DNA from: Gammaproteobacteria bacterium
GTDB taxonomy: Bacteria > Pseudomonadota > Gammaproteobacteria > Burkholderiales > Burkholderiaceae_D
Direction: 5' to 3'
DNA length: 58,510 bases
NCBI GenBank assembly: GCA_903970185.1
Contig: CAJCIC010000051.1
Span: 1 to 58,510 of the forward strand
Shown: positions 39,410 to 47,153 of the stretch, in pieces
Layout of the letters: every line of letters begins with the position of its first letter
Numbering within the stretch: the stretch's first letter is position 1
Program-made: the position numbers and the translations under genes
The notes under the pieces: generated by a model
Database searches by the model: none
What the model was told of the DNA's origin: nothing
The model's input: only the letters and a program-made list of their open reading frames with translations

Positions 39410-41287
39410 TCAAACTTCGATTTGCGTGCCAAGCTCGATGACGCGATTCGGCGGCAGCTCCAGATACTCCGCCATGTGGCCGGCATTGCGCGCCATTGCC
39501 GCAAACAGGCGCTCGCGCCACAGCGCCATGCCCATGCCCGGGGTCGCAACGAGGATTTCGCGGCTGATGAAATAGGACGTTTCCATCGGTTCGATGGCAA
39601 GACCGAGGTCGGCGCCGAGCTCAAGCAGCTCGGGCAGATTGAGTTCGTCCTTGAATCCGAAGCGAGCCAGCACATGGCTGCAGCCATGCCCCATCGGCGT
39701 CACCACCAGCTTGTCCTTGGGATCGAGATACGGGATCTCCTCGATGGCCAGCGTCAGGAACACCACCCGTTCATGCAGAACCTTGTTGTGCGCAAGGTTG
39801 TGCAACAAGGCATGCGGCACGGCCTGCGCATCGGCGGTGAGGAACACCGCGGTGCCCGGCACGCGCATCGGCGGGTGCTCGAGCAAGGCTTCAAGAAAGG
39901 GCGCGAGCGGCGACAGCCCGGCGCGGCGTCGCTCGGACACGATGGCGCGACCATGCTTCCAGGTCGACATGATGATGAACATGATGATGCCAAGACTGAT
40001 CGGGAACCAGCCGCCTTCCATGATCTTCAACAGGTTGGCTGCAAAAAAGGTCAGATCGATCGAAAGGAAAAATGCCGTCACGAGCGTGACCAGCACGACG
40101 TTGTAGTGCCAGCCGTTTCGCACCACAAAAAATGTCAGCAGCGTGGTGATCGCCATGGTCCCGGTGACGGCTACGCCATAGGCCGCGCCAAGCGCGGACG
40201 ACGAGCGGAAACCGACGACCGCGCCGAGCACGGCTGCAAGCACGATCCAGTTGATGACCGGAATATAGATTTGCCCGATTTCGCGCGCGCTGGTGTAGAC
40301 GACGCGCATGCGCGGCAGGAAGCCGAGCTGGATGGCTTGCTTGGTCATCGAGTACGTCCCCGAGATCACTGCCTGCGAAGCGATCACGGTGGCGACCGTG
40401 GAGAGCACCACCATCGGGTAGAGCGACCAGCCCGGAAACATCAGGTAAAACGGATTCTCGAGGGTCTTCGGATCGGCAAGGATCAACGCGCCCTGGCCCA
40501 TATAATTCAGGGCGAGCGCGGGAAACACCAGGCTGAACCAGGCAACGCGTATCGGCCGCGCGCCGAAGTGACCGAGATCGGCATAAAGGGCCTCGGCCCC
40601 GGTCAGCGCGAGGACGACTGCGCCAAGCGCGACGAACGCCAGCCAGCGCTGCCTGAGCAGGAACTCCAGGCCACGCAGCGGATTGAGTGCGACCAGGATC
40701 TCCGGGCTTTTGACGACATGCTCAAGGCCTGCGACGCCGATGACGACGAACCACACCACCATGATCGGGCCAAAGACATGCCCAATGCCCGAGCTGCCGC
40801 GCGACTGGGCGATGAACAGTGCCGTCAGGATGATTAGCGTGATGGGGACGATGTAAGGATTGAATACGGTGGTTGCGGTTGACAACCCTTCGACTGCGCT
40901 GAGCACCGAAATCGCTGGCGTGATGACGCCATCGCCATAAAAGAGTGCCGCGCCGAAAACGCCAAGGATGAGCAGCAGCGTGCGCAGATTTCCGCGTTGC
41001 GAGATGTACGAACTGGCCAGGGCGAGCAGCGCCATGATGCCGCCCTCGCCGCGGTTGGCAGCGCGCAGGATGAGCGTGACATATTTCAGCGAGACGACGA
41101 TGGTCAGCGACCAGACGATGAGCGAGATGATGCCAAGGACATTGGCGCGGTCGGGCGTGAGCCCGGCCTGAGGGTCAAAGACGGTCTTGATGGTGTAAAG
41201 CGGGCTGGTTCCGATGTCGCCGTAGACCACGCCGAGCGCTGCGAGGGTCAGGCCAGACAGGGTTTGCGGCTTGAACGTACTGCTCAT
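39410..41287 (-). CDS. kup: Kup family potassium uptake transporter
   Basis: This 625-residue low-affinity K+/H+ symporter has the family N-terminus LAALGVVYGDIGTSPLYTIK, twelve predicted membrane helices up to about residue 430 (GYSMT equivalents at SGTYSMTKQAIQLG) and a C-terminal cytoplasmic domain. I chose ATG 41287 because it gives the normal Kup length; the frame can open at TTG 41359. Neither start has a good ribosome site. No sigma-54 element was seen upstream. It probably forms its own unit between the stress cluster and the pca genes. K+ uptake fits an osmotic-stress theme, but this is inference. Confidence 0.95.
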   Translation of the reverse strand: MSSTFKPQTLSGLTLAALGVVYGDIGTSPLYTIKTVFDPQAGLTPDRANVLGIISLIVWSLTIVVSLKYVTLILRAANRGEGGIMALLALASSYISQRGNLRTLLLILGVFGAALFYGDGVITPAISVLSAVEGLSTATTVFNPYIVPITLIILTALFIAQSRGSSGIGHVFGPIMVVWFVVIGVAGLEHVVKSPEILVALNPLRGLEFLLRQRWLAFVALGAVVLALTGAEALYADLGHFGARPIRVAWFSLVFPALALNYMGQGALILADPKTLENPFYLMFPGWSLYPMVVLSTVATVIASQAVISGTYSMTKQAIQLGFLPRMRVVYTSAREIGQIYIPVINWIVLAAVLGAVVGFRSSSALGAAYGVAVTGTMAITTLLTFFVVRNGWHYNVVLVTLVTAFFLSIDLTFFAANLLKIMEGGWFPISLGIIMFIIMSTWKHGRAIVSERRRAGLSPLAPFLEALLEHPPMRVPGTAVFLTADAQAVPHALLHNLAHNKVLHERVVFLTLAIEEIPYLDPKDKLVVTPMGHGCSHVLARFGFKDELNLPELLELGADLGLAIEPMETSYFISREILVATPGMGMALWRERLFAAMARNAGHMAEYLELPPNRVIELGTQIEV

Positions 41288-41439
41288 AGGAGATTTTCCA
41301 GATAACTGCGTCGGCCGGTGACGTGGCGCCTCTGACGCCGGATGCCGGAGGACACGCAATCGATCCGCACAAGAGGTGTCGAAGCTTGCACCAACCGACC
41401 TGCGTCGTCAAAAAATTGCACGTTTTGCCTGCGCCTTGA

Positions 41440-42084
41440 CTACGCCATGACGAGTGCAACGCCGCTGATTCGCGTCAATTCGGCAAGTGTCAGGCCGTCG
41501 ACCATGTCGATCACCGACAGGCCGCGCTGACCGTTGACCGCGAGCACGGCGAGATCGGTATAGATGCGTGTGACGCAGCCGATGCCTGTTAGCGGATAGG
41601 AACAGCGCTCGACAATCTTGCTTGCGCCGTCCTTGGTCGTGTGCTCCATCATCACGAAGACCGACTTGGCACCGATGGCCAGATCCATCGCACCGCCAAC
41701 CGCCGGGATGGCATCGGCAGCGCCGGTGTGCCAGTTGGCAAGGTCGCCCGTGACCGAGACCTGAAAGCCGCCAAGGACGCAAATGTCGAGGTGGCCCCCG
41801 CGCATCATCGCAAACGAGTCGGCATGATGAAAATACGCGGCGCCTGGAAGGGCAGTGACCGGCTGCTTGCCGGCGTTGATGAGGTCGTAATCTTCCTCAC
41901 CCGGTGGTGGAGCCGGACCCATGCCAAGCAGTCCGTTTTCTGTATGCAGGATGATTTCCCGATCTTTTGGGAGGTGGTTGGCAACCAGCGTTGGCAAGCC
42001 GATGCCAAGATTCACGTAGGCGCCCTCGGGAATGTCTTGTGCCACGCGTTGGGCGAGCTGATCGCGGGTGCGTTTTGCGATCAT
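41440..42084 (-). CDS. pcaJ: 3-oxoadipate (3-oxoacid) CoA-transferase, subunit B
   Basis: This 214-residue beta subunit of a family I CoA-transferase carries the catalytic Glu in HTENGLLGMGPAP (the Glu that forms the CoA thioester). The N-terminal GAYVNLGIGLPTLVANH is typical. With PcaI it moves CoA from succinyl-CoA to 3-oxoadipate in the beta-ketoadipate pathway, an assignment supported by the pcaHGBDC genes 8 kb away. Acetoacetate CoA-transferase (ScoB) is the alternative. It overlaps pcaI by 4 bases and ends the minus-strand operon. Confidence 0.92.
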   Translation of the reverse strand: MIAKRTRDQLAQRVAQDIPEGAYVNLGIGLPTLVANHLPKDREIILHTENGLLGMGPAPPPGEEDYDLINAGKQPVTALPGAAYFHHADSFAMMRGGHLDICVLGGFQVSVTGDLANWHTGAADAIPAVGGAMDLAIGAKSVFVMMEHTTKDGASKIVERCSYPLTGIGCVTRIYTDLAVLAVNGQRGLSVIDMVDGLTLAELTRISGVALVMA

Positions 42085-42755
42085 GCCAAATCCTGTGACA
42101 CCGGAACGACTTTTTGCACGAAGATTCCCGGCGTCACGATAACTTCGGGATCGAGCTCGCCAACCGGCACGACGCCTTGCACCTCGGCTACCGTGACCCT
42201 AGCCGCCATGGCCATGACCGGGCCGAAATTGCGCGCAGTCTTGCGGTAAGTCAGGTTGCCCAGGCGGTCGCCCTTGAACGCTGAGATCAGTGCGAAGTCA
42301 GCGGTGAGCGGAAATTCGAGTACATAGTCGCGGCCGTCGATGCGGCGCGTCTCGCGCCCCTTGGCCAGTTCGGTTCCAAAACCGGTGGGTGAAAAAAAGG
42401 CGCCGATGCCAGCGCCGGCCGCGCGAATCCTTTCTGCCAGGTTGCCTTGCGGCACGAGTTCGAGTTCGAGGCGCTTTTCGCGATAAAGGCGGTCAAATAC
42501 CTGGGAGTCGACCTGGCGCGGAAACGAACACACGATTTTTCGTACGCGACCGGCAAGCAGCAGCGCAGCCAGACCCGTCTCGCCGTTGCCGGCATTATTG
42601 TTGATGACCGTCAACTCGCCGACATCGCATGCAATCAGTGCATCGATGAGGTGAGTGGGCTGACCGGCGCCGCCGAAGCCTCCGATCATCACCGTCATGC
42701 CGTCTTTGATGCCGGCAAGTGCCCGTTGCGAGTTGCGCTCGATTTTATCGATCAT
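42081..42755 (-). CDS. pcaI: 3-oxoadipate (3-oxoacid) CoA-transferase, subunit A
   Basis: This 224-residue alpha subunit has the CoA-transferase family I signature near the N-terminus (MIGGFGGAGQPTHLIDAL) and the NNNAGNGETGLAALL segment. ATG 42755 lies 22 bases after the monooxygenase gene and its stop overlaps pcaJ. Context gives the 3-oxoadipate assignment. The thiolase pcaF needed for the next step is not in the window. Confidence 0.92.
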   Translation of the reverse strand: MIDKIERNSQRALAGIKDGMTVMIGGFGGAGQPTHLIDALIACDVGELTVINNNAGNGETGLAALLLAGRVRKIVCSFPRQVDSQVFDRLYREKRLELELVPQGNLAERIRAAGAGIGAFFSPTGFGTELAKGRETRRIDGRDYVLEFPLTADFALISAFKGDRLGNLTYRKTARNFGPVMAMAARVTVAEVQGVVPVGELDPEVIVTPGIFVQKVVPVSQDLA

Positions 42756-42777
42756 GTCTGAAGCTTAGCAGGATCGA

Positions 42778-44244
42778 TCAGCTCAGCAATGTGAAGCGGC
42801 GTCCCGGCAGCCAGCGCGTGCGAAGCCAGTACTCGGCGGAAAATCCCGGCCAAAGCGCAAAATTCTGGCCGCGCGCATCAAGGTACCAGCTCTTGCAGCC
42901 GCTTGACCAGACGGTACGCGCGAGGCGCCGCTCGAGAAACCTCGCAAAGCGCTGCTGGCAGTCGCTCTTGACTTCGATGCTTCTCGCCTTATTCCGCTCG
43001 ACCTTCGCCAGCGCCTTCATGACGAAGTTCACCTGAGCCTCGATCATGAAGACGATCGAGTTGTGCCCAAGACCGGTATTGGGTCCCACGAGCAGGAACA
43101 GATTCGGAAAACCGTGCACGACAATGCCAAGGTGCGCGACGGCGCGTTCCTGCCACACGTCTTTTAGCGAGACTCCGTCGCGTCCGAACACCTGCGTGTC
43201 GCCGAGCAACTCGATGCTCTTGAATCCCGTGGCAAATACGATGGCGTCGACGTCAACGTGCCTGCCTTGTGCCGTGACCACACCGGTGGCATCGATGGCA
43301 GCCACCGGGCTTGCCTCAAGCTCGACGTTGGTCCTGACGAGCGCCGGATAGAAATCACTGGAGATCAGGATGCGCTTGCATCCCATCGGGTAGTGCGGCG
43401 TCAGCCGCTCGCGCAACTCAGGTGAAGCGATCACCGCATGCATGGCTTTCAGGGCAGCGCGCTCGGCGCCTTTCATGAGCATCGGAAACAGCGTGAATCC
43501 GAACGCCAAGAATTCCTGCCGCCAGTAGATCAGCCAGCGCTTGAGGCGACGCTTGATCGGGCGCTGGCCAAGCGAGGCGACCTCTGCTGCGGTGAGCGCC
43601 CGGTCCTGCTTGGCGACGATCCAGGCGGGCGTTCGCTGAAAGACGGTCAGGTGTTTGGCGCTCTTGGCGAGTTCGGGCACGATCTGGATGGCCGAGGCAC
43701 CGGTACCGATGACTGCAATGCGTTTGCCGGCGAGATCGGCATCGTGATCCCACCGCGAAGAATGGAAGGTGGGCCCGCGAAACGTCTTGGCGCCGGGCAA
43801 ATCCGGAATGCTCGGGCGGTTCAGGCCGCCCATGCCAAGGACCAGAAAGCGGCTCAGGAAGCGCCGGCCATCACGGCACTGCACTTGCCACAGGGCGCGC
43901 GCCTCATCAAAACGGGCAGATTCGGCGTCGCTTCCAAAGCGCAAGTGGGGCTCGAGCTCGAACTCTGCCACACAACGCTTCTGATAGGCCCAGATCTCGC
44001 CCTGCAGCGGGTAGGCCCTGCTCCACGGGAAGCCGCTTGCGAACGAAAAGGAATAAAGCAGCGAGGGGATGTCACAGGCGCAGCCGGGATAGGTGTTGTC
44101 GCGCCACGTGCCGCCGATGCTTTGCCTGCGCTCGAGCACGACGAAACTGTCCCGGCCCGAGCGCTTGAGTGCGGCTGCCATGCAAAGGCCGGCAAAGCCC
44201 GCGCCAAGAATCGTGACATCGCGTATGTCGTCGTGATCGGCCAT
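42778..44244 (-). CDS. Type I Baeyer-Villiger-like flavin monooxygenase
   Basis: This 488-residue FAD/NAD(P)H monooxygenase has the FAD Rossmann motif GAGFAGL (14-20), then GGTWRDNTYPGCACDIPS and the NADPH motif IGTGASA (about 179-185). The Baeyer-Villiger fingerprint FxGxxxHxxxW(P/D) is present as FRGPTFHSSRWD (155-166), with Asp in the last place. Family members insert oxygen next to ketones or oxidise heteroatoms. It lies in an operon with indolepyruvate oxidoreductase, a substrate-binding protein and pcaIJ, which suggests an aromatic ketone or aryl-acid substrate, but the true substrate is unknown. Confidence 0.9.
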   Translation of the reverse strand: MADHDDIRDVTILGAGFAGLCMAAALKRSGRDSFVVLERRQSIGGTWRDNTYPGCACDIPSLLYSFSFASGFPWSRAYPLQGEIWAYQKRCVAEFELEPHLRFGSDAESARFDEARALWQVQCRDGRRFLSRFLVLGMGGLNRPSIPDLPGAKTFRGPTFHSSRWDHDADLAGKRIAVIGTGASAIQIVPELAKSAKHLTVFQRTPAWIVAKQDRALTAAEVASLGQRPIKRRLKRWLIYWRQEFLAFGFTLFPMLMKGAERAALKAMHAVIASPELRERLTPHYPMGCKRILISSDFYPALVRTNVELEASPVAAIDATGVVTAQGRHVDVDAIVFATGFKSIELLGDTQVFGRDGVSLKDVWQERAVAHLGIVVHGFPNLFLLVGPNTGLGHNSIVFMIEAQVNFVMKALAKVERNKARSIEVKSDCQQRFARFLERRLARTVWSSGCKSWYLDARGQNFALWPGFSAEYWLRTRWLPGRRFTLLS

Positions 44245-44281
44245 CTAAAGCGTGGAGGTGGTGCGCGGGCGGTTACGGACG

Positions 44282-44305
44282 GCGCGGCCGACTTTTTAGC
44301 CGCGC
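44282..44305 (-). other. Stem-loop between the binding-protein and monooxygenase genes
   Basis: GCGCGGC and GCCGCGC form a perfect 7-bp stem with a 10-base loop in the 72-base gap. No T run follows on the minus strand, so it is not a normal terminator. It may stabilise the upstream mRNA or lower downstream expression. Confidence 0.4.
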
Positions 44306-44316
44306 TGCCACGAAGC

Positions 44317-45477
44317 TTACTGCGGCAGCAGCAGCCAGTGCCCCTGCGATATGGTGACCAGAACGCGCGCGCGTTCGTCCATGCCGTTATGGTCAGTCTT
44401 CGACATATTCATGATGCCTTGCGAGATGATCAGGTCATGGACGTTTTCCAGCGCGTCTCTGAGGCTCTTGCGAAATTGCGCCGTTCCGGGAGGACCGCCT
44501 GCCTTTAGCGCTTCGGGCAAGGCCTTTTGCAAGAGCAGGTCGGCATCCCACAGGTGGGCGCCGAAGGTCGTCGTCGTCATGGGCCCGTTGGCCGCCTCAT
44601 AGGCGCGCGTGTAGCCGAGCGCGACCGGCTTGATCGGATTGTTGTCGGCGAGCTGGCTTGCCACAAGCACCGGCCCGACCGGGACGATGGCGCCCTCGAC
44701 GTCCTTGCCGCCAACGCGCAGGAAATCGTTGTTGGCGACACCGTGGGTCTGGTAGATGGTGCCGCCATAGCCCTGTTCCTTGAGGGCCTTGTGAGGCATC
44801 ACAGCCGGCGTGCCGCGGCTGGCAATCAGGACGGCTTCGGGATGCGCCGCGATGACGCGCAGGACCTGACCCGTGGCGCTGGTATCGGTGGGCTGGTAGC
44901 TCTCGCTTGCGACGATGTCGATGCCGTACTCCTTGCAAAGGCGGGTCATCTCGGTCACCCAGCTCTGGCCGTAGCTGTCGGTCAGCGCAATGAAGGCGAC
45001 GCTCTTGACGCGGTGCGCGCGCATGTGGCCGGCGATCGCTCCGGCCATCAATGCATCGTTTTGCGGGGCCTTGAAGATCCAGGCCTTTTTTGCATCCATC
45101 GGGGAAATGATCGAGATCGCCGCAGCCAGGCTGATCACAGGCGTGCCCGATTCGGCCGCGATATCGGTCAAGGCCAAGGCATTTGGCGTCGTGCTTGGGC
45201 CGATGACGAGATCGACGTGGTCTTCATCGATCAACTTGCGCATGTCCTTCACCGCCGTCGTGGTGTCGGAGGCGTCATCGAGCAAGATGTAGCTGACCGA
45301 TTCCTGCCCGATCTGCCTTGGCAGGAGCGCGAGCGTGTTTTGCTGGGGAATACCAAGCGATGCCGCTGGCCCTGTCGCGGAGACGATGACCCCGACCTTG
45401 AGCTGCGCCATCGCGGCTGGCACGCCAGCGCATGTGAGCGCCAGGGCGCCAAGTAGCAGTGTCACCATCCTTTGCAT
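44317..45477 (-). CDS. ABC transporter substrate-binding protein (branched-chain/aromatic acid type)
   Basis: This 386-residue periplasmic protein has a signal peptide (cleavage expected after AMA of PAAMAQ) followed by LKVGVIVSATGPAASLG, the typical start of the LivJ/LivK (peripheral ligand-binding family 6) fold. ATG 45477 has AGGAG upstream. It is an orphan here: no permease or ATPase gene is adjacent, but the livHMGF-type set at 55-58 kb could serve it. Operon position between iorB and the monooxygenase suggests it binds an aromatic acid or keto acid. Confidence 0.92.
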   Translation of the reverse strand: MQRMVTLLLGALALTCAGVPAAMAQLKVGVIVSATGPAASLGIPQQNTLALLPRQIGQESVSYILLDDASDTTTAVKDMRKLIDEDHVDLVIGPSTTPNALALTDIAAESGTPVISLAAAISIISPMDAKKAWIFKAPQNDALMAGAIAGHMRAHRVKSVAFIALTDSYGQSWVTEMTRLCKEYGIDIVASESYQPTDTSATGQVLRVIAAHPEAVLIASRGTPAVMPHKALKEQGYGGTIYQTHGVANNDFLRVGGKDVEGAIVPVGPVLVASQLADNNPIKPVALGYTRAYEAANGPMTTTTFGAHLWDADLLLQKALPEALKAGGPPGTAQFRKSLRDALENVHDLIISQGIMNMSKTDHNGMDERARVLVTISQGHWLLLPQ

Positions 45478-45525
45478 CGCAGTCTCCTCGTTGGTTTGGT
45501 TTTTTTCCTGTTTGCGTGCTTCAGT

Positions 45526-47148
45526 CTATTTGGCAGGGGCGGGCTCTGCCTTGGGTGGCTGTCGCTGGCGTACGAATTTTATGGGTATTTCCCGGACCTC
45601 GGTCTTTGGCGCGCCGCGACTGCTCAAGACGACGTCGAGGGCTTTGCCGCTGTCGTCGGCCAGCGCTGCAACGCGCGCATCGCGCACGGCAAGGGCGCGC
45701 TCCTCTTCGCCTGAGAAAAATGCCGCCGCGGCGAGGTGATCGACGATGTGCAGCAGATGGTTCTTGCCTTGCTCGTTGGTTGAACCATATCCCTTGATCA
45801 GCCTGCCGCATAGTGCCAGTTCCTGTCCCAGCTGCCAGTTGGAGGTCGCGCCACGGGCAACAGCCGCAAGCCATTTTTCGATCAGGACCTGCTCCTCCTG
45901 ATAGCGCGAACCATGCGGGCGCAACCAGCGTAGCGAGGAAAGGATCTTCAGGCTCGCAAAGCCGAGGATGCCGTGCAGCGGGATTTTCAGTGCCGGGGCA
46001 AACGCTTCGGCGCCGCGGGCCTGCCGCTTCCGGTCCCAGGATCGAAGCCGGGTTGCCACTGCCTCGGGCAGTAGCGCTGCGACTTCGGCAATTCCCGGGC
46101 GGAAATGGTCATAGACCTTGAGCAGCTCGCCTGGCTTCACCTTGACTTCGTCGCGAACGCGCCTGAGCCGGCTTTTGCGTGATTTCAGGTCGGCAACACG
46201 CACGATATCGTCAAAGGCCATCCACAATGCGAGATAACGCGCGCATTCGCGGCTGGTGGCAAAATCGTTGGCCAAAGCCAGGCCGGCTTGGCTCGCCTCG
46301 GCCGCGCAGATGGTCCTGACGCGGTCGAGGTAAAGACGCGCGTAGCGCTCGTCCTGATAGTCGAGCATGCGCGCGAATCCGAGCGCAAGCGTTGGGCGCA
46401 CTGCCTCGGGAAATTCCGCGAAATCGGCTTTAGCGCCGGTCGTTGGCGCCGCCGTCGTGTCGGGTTGCGGCGCCTCGCCTACTGCATGCGCGCTTGCAAC
46501 AAAATCGCGCGACTCCTTCTGCCTTGTGAGCGCGCCGTAAGCGGCGGCAAAGCCCTTCATGCTCGCTGTGCCGCGGACATCGTCAGCGATGACGCGCTCG
46601 AACTGTGCGCGCGAGATCGGCAGCACGCCGCTTGCCGCGATCGCGCCGAGCATGACGGCACTGACGGCCGTACCCGATTCGCGTGCAAGCGTTGCCATGT
46701 CAAACACCTGATGCTCTAGGGAGTGGCGCGAAATGGCCGCAAGCAGTGGCTCGGAGGGAACGCGGCCATCGCCCATGTGCAGTCGCTCATGCGTCGTGAG
46801 GGTTCGCGTCGAGGCCGAAATGATCGTGGTCCGGTTGGCTAAAGCCATGCCCAGGCCGATATGCCGGACGGTCTCAAGCAGCTCGCTGGAAACCAGCAGG
46901 TCGATGGCGCCGGGGACCGGGCTCAGGCTGAACACCGGACGCTTCGCGCCGGCATCCAGCGCGTGCGGATAGACCTCGATGTAGTAGGTCGTCGATCCCG
47001 TGCGCTGGGCAACGCCGGGCACGGACGTGCCCTGGACCGGCAAGCCGGCAAGGCGGGCAGCCTCGACGAGCCACTCGGTCAGAACGCCCCCCCCTTCGCC
47101 TCCAAGCGCGCAAACGAGGATGGTGATTGGCTGAGCCGGACCTGGCAT
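45526..47148 (-). CDS. iorB: Indolepyruvate oxidoreductase subunit beta with C-terminal extension
   Basis: This 540-residue protein has the gamma/beta-type 2-oxoacid oxidoreductase domain at the N-terminus (LVCALGGEGGGVLTEWLVEAA, GTSVPGVAQRTGSTTYYIEV), about 190 residues long as in archaeal IorB. About 350 further residues form an alpha-rich domain seen in proteobacterial indolepyruvate oxidoreductase beta family proteins (DUF6537-like). I chose ATG 47148; a GTG at 47157 overlapping the iorA stop (GTGA) is a good alternative. With IorA it would decarboxylate aryl pyruvates to aryl-acetyl-CoA. Confidence 0.88.
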   Translation of the reverse strand: MPGPAQPITILVCALGGEGGGVLTEWLVEAARLAGLPVQGTSVPGVAQRTGSTTYYIEVYPHALDAGAKRPVFSLSPVPGAIDLLVSSELLETVRHIGLGMALANRTTIISASTRTLTTHERLHMGDGRVPSEPLLAAISRHSLEHQVFDMATLARESGTAVSAVMLGAIAASGVLPISRAQFERVIADDVRGTASMKGFAAAYGALTRQKESRDFVASAHAVGEAPQPDTTAAPTTGAKADFAEFPEAVRPTLALGFARMLDYQDERYARLYLDRVRTICAAEASQAGLALANDFATSRECARYLALWMAFDDIVRVADLKSRKSRLRRVRDEVKVKPGELLKVYDHFRPGIAEVAALLPEAVATRLRSWDRKRQARGAEAFAPALKIPLHGILGFASLKILSSLRWLRPHGSRYQEEQVLIEKWLAAVARGATSNWQLGQELALCGRLIKGYGSTNEQGKNHLLHIVDHLAAAAFFSGEEERALAVRDARVAALADDSGKALDVVLSSRGAPKTEVREIPIKFVRQRQPPKAEPAPAK

Positions 47149-47153
47149 GTCGC

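Noticed and set aside
39422-40837. Plus-strand frame of 471 codons opposite kup
   Set aside because: It is the complement of a clear twelve-helix transporter. The His/Arg-rich translation is what the reverse of a hydrophobic protein gives.
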